IMG/VR virus record: IMGVR_UViG_3300037808_000554
Span: 1 to 34,799 of that record
Reading direction: 5' to 3' (one strand)
From: a virus
DNA: 34,799 nucleotides
In this document: in pieces, positions 23,932 to 30,267 of the stretch
Numbering within the stretch: the stretch's first letter is position 1
Layout: every line of letters starts with the position of its first letter
The notes under the pieces: generated by a model
Seen by the model: the letters and a program-made list of their open reading frames with translations, nothing else
What the model was told of the DNA's origin: nothing
The model's database searches: none
Program-made: the position numbers and the translations under genes

Positions 23932-24273
23932 TTAGTTCAGCGACTCAATAAATCTACCAATAACCCCACATCCACCTGGCGCACCTAAATCAATTAGCGG
24001 TTCACTCTCAGTTGACCACACGCCTCTCCTGCCAAACTCGTCAACACCAGCAACTCTGATAATTGACATCCCGACAGGAGTCTCTGTTGTCAGCTCAGGA
24101 TTGATTGTAGTTCCAAACGGTTGCCAGCCAGCGTTATCTACATTCTGTTCAATCTCGTAGTAAACTACTGGCGTACCTGTCGTTGGTGCTGTCCATGTGT
24201 AGGTTACTGTGACGGCACTTGCTTGTCCGACCATCATCAGTGTTAAGATGATTGCTGTGATTAGTTTTTTCAT
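23932..24273 (-). CDS. Secreted fibronectin type III-like protein
   Basis: 113 residues. Signal peptide MKKLITAIILTLMMVGQASA, cleavage after ASA (residue 20). The mature part has an FnIII-like pattern: VTYTWTAPTTGTPVVYYEIE, then ISIRVAGVDEFGRRGVWS-like strands (the 'aVD..G..G.WS' close is typical). The end GAPGGCGVIGRFIESLN is unusual. Begins in an ATGA overlap with the zinc-ribbon-like gene. A secreted protein in the replication arm could alter the cell surface (for example exclusion), but this is inference. Confidence 0.7.
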   Translation of the reverse strand: MKKLITAIILTLMMVGQASAVTVTYTWTAPTTGTPVVYYEIEQNVDNAGWQPFGTTINPELTTETPVGMSIIRVAGVDEFGRRGVWSTESEPLIDLGAPGGCGVIGRFIESLN

Positions 24274-24521
24274 TTCAACCTCTTTCTATCTCTCTGTTTC
24301 TGTGAATGTTCTCGGATGCACTCTTTGCACCAAGACTGTCTATTGGTTGCGGTATGTGGGTGAAAGTAGAACTCATCTAAGTCTAGTTGTTCACCGCTTC
24401 TATTGCAATTCTTATTACCACAAGTTTTGTTATACACAGCGTCTAGCTTGCGCATTAGCTCAGTCATAGAAACTTTGGCTCTGGCTACATCTAGCTTGCG
24501 TGTTGGTCTATTCATATCCAT
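24270..24521 (-). CDS. Small protein with four-cysteine zinc-ribbon-like motif
   Basis: 83 residues. KTCGNKNC near residues 32-39 and WCKEC near 64-68 form a CxxxxC...CxxC arrangement around LDEFYFHPHTATNRQ, like the short zinc-binding 'C-x-x-C ... L-x-x-F-x ... C-K-x-C' proteins often found in phages near recombination genes. Basic C-terminus (SQKQRDRKRLK) suggests nucleic-acid contact. ATG 24521 or ATG 24515 may start it. Coupled by ATGA to the next gene. Confidence 0.6.
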   Translation of the reverse strand: MDMNRPTRKLDVARAKVSMTELMRKLDAVYNKTCGNKNCNRSGEQLDLDEFYFHPHTATNRQSWCKECIREHSQKQRDRKRLK

Positions 24522-24529
24522 CAGTCTCC

Positions 24530-24931
24530 CTAGAATGGCAGGTCGTCATCGTTGTCTGGTTGTCCCGATGCTGTTGGTGCAGGAGCGTAGCCCTCTTGGT
24601 CATCACTTCGACTGCCAAGCATCTTCATTTCATTAGCAACAATCTCGGTAGTGTATCTGTCAGCACCGTCTTTGTCCTGCCACTTTCTAGTTTGGAGCTT
24701 ACCCTCAATGTAAACCTGCTTACCTTTCTGTAGGTACTTGGCACAGATGTCAGCTAGGTTAGCCCATGTGACGATGTTGTGCCACTCGGTATTCTCTACC
24801 CACTCACCCTCTTTGTTCTTGTACTTATCTGTGGTAGCTATAGAGAAGCTACATACTGATGTGTTGCTTTGTGTAGTCCGTAGCTCAGGGTCTTTTCCTA
24901 AGCGTCCAATTAGTTGTACTTTGTTTAGCAT
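24530..24931 (-). CDS. ssb: Single-stranded DNA-binding protein
   Basis: 133 residues. N-terminal OB fold in standard form (NKVQLIGRLGKDPELRTTQS, FSIATTD, TEWHNIVTWANLADICAKYL, KGKQVYIEGKLQTRKWQDKDG) and an acidic tail ending DDDLPF, the partner-binding tip of bacterial SSB. Coats ssDNA during replication and recombination and probably recruits host proteins. Next to the replication initiator. Confidence 0.96.
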   Translation of the reverse strand: MLNKVQLIGRLGKDPELRTTQSNTSVCSFSIATTDKYKNKEGEWVENTEWHNIVTWANLADICAKYLQKGKQVYIEGKLQTRKWQDKDGADRYTTEIVANEMKMLGSRSDDQEGYAPAPTASGQPDNDDDLPF

Positions 24932-24940
24932 TTCAACCTC

Positions 24941-25150
24941 CTAGTTAATTGTATCGCCATTATAATCAATGACATCTTCTCTCTTATCTTCGTACTCAAC
25001 CTCAAACAAGCTCTCAATCGCATCTGTTATACCTAGCTTTTTAGCCATTCTATTCTGCGTCCACTGAGCCAGCTTGCCACAGAAAACTATACCCCACAGG
25101 CTAAACCTGATGATGGTTATGTAGTACCAAATCTTAATTCTGAGTATCAC
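24941..25150 (-). CDS. Small protein with N-terminal membrane segment
   Basis: 69 residues; the first ~30 (KIWYYITIIRFSLWGIVFC) are hydrophobic, the rest acidic (VEYEDKREDVIDYNGD). GTG 25150 start in a GTGA overlap with the replication initiator. Unknown function; translation is probably coupled to the initiator. Confidence 0.55.
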   Translation of the reverse strand: MILRIKIWYYITIIRFSLWGIVFCGKLAQWTQNRMAKKLGITDAIESLFEVEYEDKREDVIDYNGDTIN

Positions 25151-26133
25151 GCCTCATCCCCTTTGTTACTTGCGTTATCTCTCACATGTTCCCATATACC
25201 CTGAACACGCTCCCACTTCATATCCATATCACCATAGACAGTGTTTATTACTACAGGAAGATTATCCTCACCACCTGTAAGCTCTGCCAAGTAAACCCAA
25301 ACCCATCTCATAACCTCAGCCCTACGCTTCACATCAAGGCTCTTTAAGAACTCTTGAACTTCTACTATCTTAGCCTTGCTAAACAGGTACTTCACATTAG
25401 CAATGTCTGTCCTGATAATCCTACTCACGCCCTCACCAAACATCTGCTTGAGTCTTTCCTCGACCTTGTCAGGGAACGGAATAGCTGTGCCGTATTTCTT
25501 CCTGACACTATGGATGGCATTTTTACATTGCTCATCCGTATACCTCTCCATAACGCTCAAGTAGTCCTTAACCTGCGATGTATTTAAGTCCTCGTTGTAG
25601 TGAGAGCCAAGACTCACTATTAGTCCAGTCTTAAACTTCTCGTCCAGTAACTCCATATCCGTATCAATAGCCTCTACTAAAGACTCAATGCTCCACCCTC
25701 CCTCTGGTCTGTCAATCACTTCGTTAATCTTGCGTAGCTTTCTGGTGTGCTTGTTCTGCATCCTTGCGTTAGCAGAAGCCTCTGCGTAGTCTGGATACTT
25801 CTCTAGGATACTATCAGGAGGGTCGAATACTTTAGACTTAGAAAAGTAATTTAGCCCCTGATGCTCAAACCAGTTTGGCGAGAAGTAGTGATCGGTGTTG
25901 TAGCGAACAACCAAGTCAACAGTAAGCAACTCTCTGAGTGCTTTCTTTAATCTATCAAGTTCGTAGTTCCCCCAAGGATGCAGTTTCATTTTGAACTCAG
26001 ACTCAGTAGCCTTAACTTTACCATAGTCATCACTGAGTGTTATGATGCCAAAGAATAGCAACTGTGCATCTATTGATAGCGGTGCAAATCTTTCATCTTG
26101 CCATATACCGGGGTCAATTAGTCTAGGTCGCAT
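25147..26133 (-). CDS. Phage replication initiation protein (DnaD-like N-terminus)
   Basis: 328 residues. The N-terminal ~110 residues follow the phage initiator pattern: RPRLIDPGIWQDERFAPLSI, AQLLFFGIITLSDDYGKV, then LKKALRELLTVDLVVRYNTD and FSPNWFEHQGLNYFSKSKV, a winged-helix domain like that of DnaD/phage O-like initiators. The C-terminal part is helical and unassigned. It probably binds the origin and recruits a host helicase; no phage helicase or polymerase is visible. The leader upstream (26134-26327) is strongly structured. Confidence 0.78.
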   Translation of the reverse strand: MRPRLIDPGIWQDERFAPLSIDAQLLFFGIITLSDDYGKVKATESEFKMKLHPWGNYELDRLKKALRELLTVDLVVRYNTDHYFSPNWFEHQGLNYFSKSKVFDPPDSILEKYPDYAEASANARMQNKHTRKLRKINEVIDRPEGGWSIESLVEAIDTDMELLDEKFKTGLIVSLGSHYNEDLNTSQVKDYLSVMERYTDEQCKNAIHSVRKKYGTAIPFPDKVEERLKQMFGEGVSRIIRTDIANVKYLFSKAKIVEVQEFLKSLDVKRRAEVMRWVWVYLAELTGGEDNLPVVINTVYGDMDMKWERVQGIWEHVRDNASNKGDEA

Positions 26134-26263
26134 TCATCCCCCTTTCCAAGTAGGCAGAACAGTAGTAATGAGTTTATTGGAGCGAAAGGGGTAACTCCCT
26201 CATTATCCACTGCCCTGCCTGTGTATGTTTGATGCCCTTTCATCGTTCCCCTTGTAGGAAAGA

Positions 26264-26318
26264 CAGTCTGGTTGCCAGTACTCCGTTACTGTAGCCTCCA
26301 TGCAACGCACCCAGACTG
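26264..26318 (-). promoter_or_regulatory. Structured leader: 17-bp bulged hairpin upstream of replication initiator
   Basis: On the plus strand the arm CAGTCTGGTTGCCAGTA (26264-26280) pairs, after loop CTCCGT, with TACTG (26287-26291), GCAA (26302-26305) and CCAGACTG (26311-26318), leaving bulges of 10 and 5 bases on one side only. The paired arm is contiguous on the other side. Lies in the 194-base gap before the initiator gene; no SD-bearing ORF of confidence fills the gap. Could be an RNA leader/attenuator, an antisense control site, or an origin hairpin. Confidence 0.55.
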
Positions 26319-26327
26319 CCTAGTTAG

Positions 26328-26513
26328 TTATTTCTCTGCGGATTTCCGCTCCATTGCCAACCTGATAATTTGTAGCTCTGCCTCAATCCTGATAGCTTGC
26401 GCCTCATTTAGCTCACCGTTCATATTTAATAACACCGCAGTAGCCTCAATCTCATCGTGCATTTTCTGTAGTTGCTCAAGAGTCGCATCGGATAGTTTTC
26501 CTGATACATTCAT
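26328..26513 (-). CDS. Small helical hypothetical protein
   Basis: 61 residues, wholly helical with heptad-like spacing (KLSDATLEQLQKMHDEIEA, AQAIRIEAELQIIRLAMERK). GGAGGG precedes ATG 26513, which lies inside the end of the upstream gene (38-base overlap). Ends just before the structured leader. Unknown function. Confidence 0.65.
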   Translation of the reverse strand: MNVSGKLSDATLEQLQKMHDEIEATAVLLNMNGELNEAQAIRIEAELQIIRLAMERKSAEK

Positions 26514-26733
26514 TTAACTTTCCCTCCTTGAGTGATTTCAGGTGTTTATCAATAGCCTCTGTGTCGTCCAAGAAACAGATAAGATTATTTTTGAACCCAG
26601 TGTTAATCACTACTGCAGTTCCACCGTTGCTAAAAAACTTAACATGAAAAGTTACATAGCGGTCGCGTTTTGTCCTATGCTCATCCAGTGCCTCAACAAT
26701 CCCAGCTAATGTTTCCATGTGCCTTTGCTTCAT
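26476..26733 (-). CDS. Hypothetical protein
   Basis: 85 residues. Start chosen at ATG 26733, which forms ATGA with the upstream stop and has GGAG close by; a longer in-frame start at 26748 is less likely. RTKRDRYVTFHVKFFSNGGT and a charged helix TEAIDKHLKSLKEGKLNE are visible. Not recognised. Confidence 0.6.
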   Translation of the reverse strand: MKQRHMETLAGIVEALDEHRTKRDRYVTFHVKFFSNGGTAVVINTGFKNNLICFLDDTEAIDKHLKSLKEGKLNECIRKTIRCDS

Positions 26734-26948
26734 TCTCCACAGCCCCACTCGTAAGCCAGCTCATCAATGTAGTCAGAGTACTTAGCGTTCAGCATTTCAA
26801 GTGAGTCCTCGTTCAAGTCAGAGCCATCATCATCAAACTCAGCCTCGTCTACATAGCCTATTACGAAGTTGCCGTCTCGCTCCTCCTCGTAGATGATAAC
26901 ATGTGATATAGTTCTGCCGTAAAGCATCATTGGATTTTTAAGTTTCAT
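26730..26948 (-). CDS. Acidic hypothetical protein
   Basis: 72 residues, very acidic (EAEFDDDGSDLNEDSLEML). Start ATG 26948, 7 bases after GGAGG, overlapping the upstream stop (TGATG); GTG 26951 is an alternative. Such acidic small proteins can be DNA mimics, but nothing here proves it. Confidence 0.6.
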   Translation of the reverse strand: MKLKNPMMLYGRTISHVIIYEEERDGNFVIGYVDEAEFDDDGSDLNEDSLEMLNAKYSDYIDELAYEWGCGE

Positions 26949-27151
26949 CACTCATCCTCCAATACTTCTAGCTGGATTACATCTAGTGCGTTTGCCTTAA
27001 CGACTCCCATAATACTAGCATCTGTTCGCTTTAATCCACCCTCATGCTTACGCCACTTTTTCAACCATTGCTCCTCAGTGCCGACATACACACCATCAGT
27101 AAATACTTCCTGCCCCATAAGTATCATGTGTGTTAGTTCTGCTTTATTCAT
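26948..27151 (-). CDS. Hypothetical protein
   Basis: 67 residues (opens MNKAELTHMILMGQEVFTDG, with EEQWLKKWRKHEGGLKRTD in the middle). Coupled to the downstream acidic protein. GGAGG-type ribosome site. Not recognised. Confidence 0.6.
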   Translation of the reverse strand: MNKAELTHMILMGQEVFTDGVYVGTEEQWLKKWRKHEGGLKRTDASIMGVVKANALDVIQLEVLEDE

Positions 27152-27162
27152 TACTCGCCTCC

Positions 27163-27402
27163 TTAGAAATCAGGGTAATTCTTAATGTGCTCACGATACT
27201 GTTCAACTGCCTCCATAATTGTTGATGCAAGTTTATTAGCATCATCGTAAGTACTCACCATGTCAAGGTTGGTACAGGCTTCGTTGATGACCCTTTGAAT
27301 TGACCGTACCAAAGTAGTACCTGACTCATCAAGTACGCCGTTGCTCCAGTCAGATACATATCCCTCGTAGCCTGGAATCTGTGTTTGTCTTCGTTTAGCC
27401 AT
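27163..27402 (-). CDS. Hypothetical protein
   Basis: 79 residues starting at ATG 27402 (MAKRRQTQIPGYEGYVSDWS), with GGAGG upstream and an 8-base overlap with the preceding gene; the longer in-frame reading to 27459 has no ribosome site. Helical C-terminus (DANKLASTIMEAVEQYREHI). Not recognised. Confidence 0.6.
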   Translation of the reverse strand: MAKRRQTQIPGYEGYVSDWSNGVLDESGTTLVRSIQRVINEACTNLDMVSTYDDANKLASTIMEAVEQYREHIKNYPDF

Positions 27403-27739
27403 TGGCTTCCTCCACTCTGCGTTGAACTTCAGCGTCCCATGCGTTACATACACACACAATGCGTCTTAAAGTTACATTAACAAGCCATGACTTTATAATA
27501 GGCATCGGGTCTAATGGTTTACCCTCGCACTCAAGCTCCATTATGTTGTGAAGGCAATAGTCTTCCTCGACAGCTAATACTATGTCTGCAAAGTCACTGT
27601 AAAAATCATCGTTCTTGTTCTCTAGCCGTTCGTCCCACCAATCATAGAACGCGCCATGATTTTCCGTCATAGACTCAAGCTTTCTCTGCTTGTCTTCCTG
27701 CCGTTGTAAGTGCTTGTGTGTTTCTTGTTCTATACCCAT
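27395..27739 (-). CDS. Hypothetical protein, first gene after the 27.8-kb promoter
   Basis: 114 residues, highly charged N-terminal helix (HKHLQRQEDKQRKLESM), then FYDWWDERLENKNDDFYSDF and a helix with CVCNAW. AAAGGG is the ribosome site. First gene downstream of the promoter at 27793-27821 and its palindrome, so probably an early gene. Function not recognised. Confidence 0.6.
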   Translation of the reverse strand: MGIEQETHKHLQRQEDKQRKLESMTENHGAFYDWWDERLENKNDDFYSDFADIVLAVEEDYCLHNIMELECEGKPLDPMPIIKSWLVNVTLRRIVCVCNAWDAEVQRRVEEANG

Positions 27740-27761
27740 GATTTTCCCTTTCTTTGAGTGT

Positions 27762-27784
27762 GGGGCTGAGATTATCTCAACCCC
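27762..27784 (-). promoter_or_regulatory. 23-bp near-perfect palindrome just downstream of promoter
   Basis: GGGG-C-TGAGAT-T-ATCTCA-A-CCCC: a symmetric site starting within about two bases of the predicted transcription start. Either a repressor operator or, in the transcript, a 5' hairpin that protects or regulates the mRNA. The HTH regulator next door is the natural candidate binder. Confidence 0.6.
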
Positions 27785-27792
27785 TGTGATGT

Positions 27793-27821
27793 AGTATAAC
27801 CTATGTTTATAACCCTGTCAA
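27793..27821 (-). promoter_or_regulatory. Leftward sigma-70-type promoter
   Basis: On the minus strand: TTGACA (27821-27816), a 17-base spacer, then TATACT (27798-27793). This is consensus at -35 and one base off at -10. The -35 lies in an imperfect palindrome (ATAACTCTGTC/GACAGGGTTAT, 27812-27835 approximately), a likely repressor site. It would transcribe the genes from 27739 leftward, including replication genes. The motif fits a host primary sigma factor. Confidence 0.8.
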
Positions 27822-27835
27822 GACAGAGTTATAAA

Positions 27836-28114
27836 TTATTTACTTTTGTCAACCTGTACCAACTCAAACCTAGGAATTACAATCCCTTGCTTCTCCCAGA
27901 ACCTTATCAGCTTCTTGACCGTCTCCAAGTGTGGTGTCCCTACATGCTCCTCAAGGTGCTGAATCGTAGGTCGTGAGATTTTGATTTGAATCGCAAGCTC
28001 ACTCCTGCTTAGACCAGACCTCTCTCTGATGTCTATCCAGTCGGTAGACATGTACCTCAAGTAATCAGGTTCAAGCAGTCTGTTCCTCTTGGCGTGGTAA
28101 TTTGGCTTACCCAT
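27836..28114 (-). CDS. HTH regulator (XRE/Cro-CI type)
   Basis: 92 residues from ATG 28114 (TAATG overlap with the ERF gene, GGAGG 7-8 bases upstream). The helix-turn-helix is about 26-70: DIRERSGLSRSELAIQIKIS, RPTIQHLEEHVGTPHLETV, the classic 'R...S..ela...gis..ti...E' pattern. Preceded by a basic N-terminus. Its gene ends right before the promoter/palindrome block at 27762-27835, so it may repress that promoter. No integrase accompanies it, so it is not by itself proof of lysogeny. Confidence 0.82.
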   Translation of the reverse strand: MGKPNYHAKRNRLLEPDYLRYMSTDWIDIRERSGLSRSELAIQIKISRPTIQHLEEHVGTPHLETVKKLIRFWEKQGIVIPRFELVQVDKSK

Positions 28115-28785
28115 TACTTTTCCTCCAACTGCAAAATCATCTTGCATCTTGAACACTCGGCTATCATTTCGTCTAACCAATGTTCTGCTCTTGCTTGGTC
28201 GCTATGCTTTTTGTAAATGTTGCCAATATGCACAGTAGATTTGGACTCCTTGATTTTTCCCAGTATTTCCTCTTTAGTAGCCTTGTCATCCTCTGGTGTG
28301 ATGGTTGGCATTTCAGCTTCTTGTTGTGCAGGTTCAGGTGCTTTCTTTGGTTTTGGTTTTGGTGCAGGCTTGGTTGCCTTCGACTCGTTGTTATACTCGT
28401 CTGTGTCTGCGTCCTTAGTGTCATCTAGTAGGAACATTCCGTTGGCTGCGTACTTGCGAGCGTAGGAACTTGCCGTTCCTGTTATTTGACTATCGTCCAT
28501 TCCTTTCCTGTCCTCCGTCTCCCTTGCACACGCGGTAACCTGGACAGCCTCGCCTGAGAGCGTCAAGGTTAGCTCTGCTTCGACATAGTACCTGTCGCCT
28601 ATGTGTCTGATTGAGTCAGATGCAGTGAGCGTACAGTCACCCAGCAATGGCTTGACAGCCTTGCAGATGTCCTCAAAGTTTCGATACATATACTTGCCAA
28701 AGTTATTTCTCTGGTCTTTTGGGACATGAAGTCCCTGTTGGATTCTTGCCAGTTCTGAGTGAACTGTTTTCTTAGCTGTTGTCAT
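28114..28785 (-). CDS. ERF-family single-strand annealing protein
   Basis: 223 residues. ERF core: KYMYRNFEDICKAVKPLL (31-48), then GMDDSQITGTASSYARKY (95-112) and AANGMFLLDDTKDADT, the family's signature block. A Pro/Lys linker (about 138-153) leads to a helical tail with two Cys. It anneals homologous single strands in phage recombination, working with SSB and the RuvC-like resolvase encoded downstream. TAATG-coupled to genes on both sides. Confidence 0.93.
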   Translation of the reverse strand: MTTAKKTVHSELARIQQGLHVPKDQRNNFGKYMYRNFEDICKAVKPLLGDCTLTASDSIRHIGDRYYVEAELTLTLSGEAVQVTACARETEDRKGMDDSQITGTASSYARKYAANGMFLLDDTKDADTDEYNNESKATKPAPKPKPKKAPEPAQQEAEMPTITPEDDKATKEEILGKIKESKSTVHIGNIYKKHSDQARAEHWLDEMIAECSRCKMILQLEEK

Positions 28786-28868
28786 TACCTACCGTCCTTT
28801 GCATTTGGAAATTCCTTGAATACATCATCAAATAAAACGCCATCAGTTTCTCGCCCGTCAACGCTCAT
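28785..28868 (-). CDS. Tiny ORF upstream of ERF (27 residues)
   Basis: MSVDGRETDGVLFDDVFKEF plus seven residues. AGGAGG 7 bases before ATG 28868; its stop overlaps the ERF start (TAATG). Possibly a real small acidic protein or a leader peptide coupling ERF translation. Confidence 0.5.
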   Translation of the reverse strand: MSVDGRETDGVLFDDVFKEFPNAKDGR

Positions 28869-28900
28869 TCTCTTTCCTCCTGTTAAGTCCTGTTATGCTT

Positions 28901-28969
28901 CTATAGGCTTGTTAAACGCCACAAATCCAGCTTGTCCGGTAGCTTGTCCGGTGATTTTTTGTCATTCAT
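28901..28969 (-). CDS. Tiny ORF (22 residues) with internal repeat
   Basis: Opens MNDKKSPDKLPDKLDLW. AAGGAAAATA upstream of ATG 28969. Contains an exact 12-base tandem repeat (28929-28952) giving PDKL twice. Too short to judge; a leader peptide is possible. Confidence 0.35.
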   Translation of the reverse strand: MNDKKSPDKLPDKLDLWRLTSL

Positions 28970-28995
28970 TATTTTCCTTCTTTCTGTCCTGTAAA

Positions 28996-29112
28996 TTAAA
29001 CTCCAAGCCTCTCTCTCAGTGCTTCAGGTAGATGCTCAATAGAGTATACCGTGTAGCTACCTTTAGTCAAATCTTTACTGACAAAGTTTCTTTTTGTTTT
29101 AGCAAACACCAC
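28996..29112 (-). CDS. Small ORF (38 residues, GTG start)
   Basis: VVFAKTKRNFVSKDLTKGSY, then TVYSIEHLPEALRERLGV: natural composition and a basic N-terminus. The frame is open for another ~13 codons upstream but without ATG/GTG; GTG 29112 has GGAG about 9 bases before it. An upstream GGAGG-ATG-TGA (29140s) in another frame hints that the true start was lost by an indel. Confidence 0.4.
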   Translation of the reverse strand: MVFAKTKRNFVSKDLTKGSYTVYSIEHLPEALRERLGV

Positions 29113-29206
29113 CCCATCTTTCTCCAGATTATCATCACATTCCTCCGTTCATGTTTACCTCATCGACACAACTTATTTATATGTCGATATTTTCCCAGCA
29201 TTTACG

Positions 29207-29338
29207 CTATTTACGCCTTATGTGCCGATTCAGCTCATATACACCCCATATCAAGCATGTGGTCATAGACAGAACTGAAAGAACAGCCATCGCCATCATG
29301 CAAACAGGTATAACGATTTCAACAATTTTATCTAGCAT
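29207..29338 (-). CDS. Small membrane protein (43 residues)
   Basis: One long hydrophobic segment (IVIPVCMMAMAVLSVLSMTT) and a basic end (NRHIRRK). ATG 29338 is 4 bases from the preceding stop; GGGGTGG acts as ribosome site. Unknown. Confidence 0.5.
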   Translation of the reverse strand: MLDKIVEIVIPVCMMAMAVLSVLSMTTCLIWGVYELNRHIRRK

Positions 29339-29341
29339 TAT

Positions 29342-29608
29342 TTACCACCCCGTTCCGTTTAATAAAAGTACCAGCCTTGCCAGCAGAACGCCAGCCAGCA
29401 TCCAGCCAGCACGAGACAGGACTATGCTCAGCCTGTTGAACCTGTCATCAACTGTCTTGACCCTGAACTGAGCAGTAGCCAGTGAGCAGTCCTCCAACCG
29501 TTCGAGGTACTCCACACAATCCACTGCCTGACTATGGCTAGTAAACATTGCCTTAGTCTCCCACTTGCCGAGACTCTGCTTTTCTTGCAAGTGGTACATT
29601 TTACTCAT
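29342..29608 (-). CDS. Hypothetical protein with C-terminal membrane anchor
   Basis: 88 residues. Soluble N-terminal part (QSLGKWETKAMFTSHSQAVD, CVEYLERLEDC) and a C-terminal membrane segment (AGWMLAGVLLARLVLLLN). AGGAGG 7 bases before ATG 29608. Tail-anchored topology; function unknown. Confidence 0.6.
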   Translation of the reverse strand: MSKMYHLQEKQSLGKWETKAMFTSHSQAVDCVEYLERLEDCSLATAQFRVKTVDDRFNRLSIVLSRAGWMLAGVLLARLVLLLNGTGW

Positions 29609-29619
29609 CTCTCAACCTC

Positions 29620-29781
29620 CTAATTTTCCCCACATAGGCTAAACAGCCTGGTTAGCCAGGATATAATCCTGTAGTTTGATTTTGGTTTAACCGGTTCTGA
29701 TTTGTCCCATGACGGGCCGAGTGATCTGACTGTTTTACTTACTGGCATTGCCTCCATTTTCCCCAGCATATCATCGCTCAT
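29620..29781 (-). CDS. Small hypothetical protein (53 residues)
   Basis: MSDDMLGKMEAMPVSKTVRS, then a basic Pro/Lys segment and SWLTRLFSLCGEN. GGGGAAAAT precedes ATG 29781. Ends 11 bases before the next start, with its stop inside that gene's AGGAGG site. Not recognised. Confidence 0.5.
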   Translation of the reverse strand: MSDDMLGKMEAMPVSKTVRSLGPSWDKSEPVKPKSNYRIISWLTRLFSLCGEN

Positions 29782-29842
29782 ATTTTCCCCGCTTTTTTCA
29801 GAAACAGCCTTATAGTGAAATAATCCCCACTACTTTACTATT

Positions 29843-29938
29843 TCAGCCTTGCATAATCTCGATCTTGCACACTGCTAGTGCCAGCGTAACCGCCAACAGA
29901 ATTATAAAAGCAATGCTTTTTAGTGTTCGCATGTTCAT
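29843..29938 (-). CDS. Tiny membrane or exported peptide (31 residues)
   Basis: MNMRTLKSIAFIILLAVTL followed by ALAVCKIEIMQG: basic start, one hydrophobic helix, a Cys at its end (not a proper lipobox). GGAAGGGG upstream of ATG 29938. Unknown. Confidence 0.45.
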   Translation of the reverse strand: MNMRTLKSIAFIILLAVTLALAVCKIEIMQG

Positions 29939-29988
29939 GATTTACCCCTTCCGTTATTGGTGTGCCTGGTAGGGTTTAGTTGTTGCTT

Positions 29989-30099
29989 TCATTGTCCATT
30001 ACCTCCAGTTTTTACCAGAAAATCCTTATTATACCTTCGTACCGTTAGAAAATCCTTATTATACCTTCGTATCCAAAAATAATCCGGTCTACTTATCAT
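29989..30099 (-). CDS. Tiny basic ORF with in-frame duplication (36 residues)
   Basis: MISRPDYFWI, then RRYNKDFLTV and RRYNKDFLVK, then TGGNGQ. The two ten-residue units come from an exact 25-base repeat with 30-base period (30017-30041, 30047-30071). Starts in a TAATG overlap and ends in an ATGA overlap with a 12-codon ORF, typical of coupled genes. Very short; real expression is uncertain. Confidence 0.4.
   Translation of the reverse strand: MISRPDYFWIRRYNKDFLTVRRYNKDFLVKTGGNGQ
30017..30071. repeat. Tandem repeat, 25 identical bases at 30-base period
   Basis: Units at 30017-30041 and 30047-30071 are identical. The period is a multiple of three and keeps the frame of the tiny ORF that contains it. 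Confidence 0.85.
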
Positions 30100-30215
30100 T
30101 ATAGCCATCCTTCCGTTATTGCCAGTAATACTAGCAAGGTAATTATCATTGCTACCTGCGCAGTCACTAGCTTGTGACTATAAATTGTGTTAATCATTAC
30201 TGCCACCGTTTTCAT
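30099..30215 (-). CDS. Small membrane protein (38 residues)
   Basis: MKTVAVMINTIYSHKLVTAQ, then a hydrophobic helix VAMIITLLVLLAITEGWL. AGGAG about 9 bases before ATG 30215, in a leader resembling those of neighbouring small genes. Unknown function. Confidence 0.5.
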   Translation of the reverse strand: MKTVAVMINTIYSHKLVTAQVAMIITLLVLLAITEGWL

Positions 30216-30238
30216 TGTTCAATTCTCCTGTTAGTGTT

Positions 30239-30259
30239 AGGCAACCTGAATGATTGCCT
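30239..30259 (-). terminator. Small hairpin after 30268-30480 gene
   Basis: AGGCAA (30239-30244) pairs with TTGCCT (30254-30259), 9-base loop, in the gap between two small leftward genes. No T-tract; an intercistronic structure more than a strong terminator. Confidence 0.35.
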
Positions 30260-30267
30260 CGGTTTAA

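Noticed and set aside
26203-26301. 32-codon ORF within the structured leader (ATG 26301, minus)
   Set aside because: No Shine-Dalgarno before it, and the pairing pattern explains the sequence better; kept only as an alternative.
27836-28180. HTH protein taken as evidence for a temperate phage
   Set aside because: No integrase, excisionase or attachment site was found, and such regulators occur in lytic phages too.
28929-28952. Possible start of a CRISPR-like array
   Set aside because: Only two adjacent 12-base units without spacers; no CRISPR array is seen anywhere in the window.
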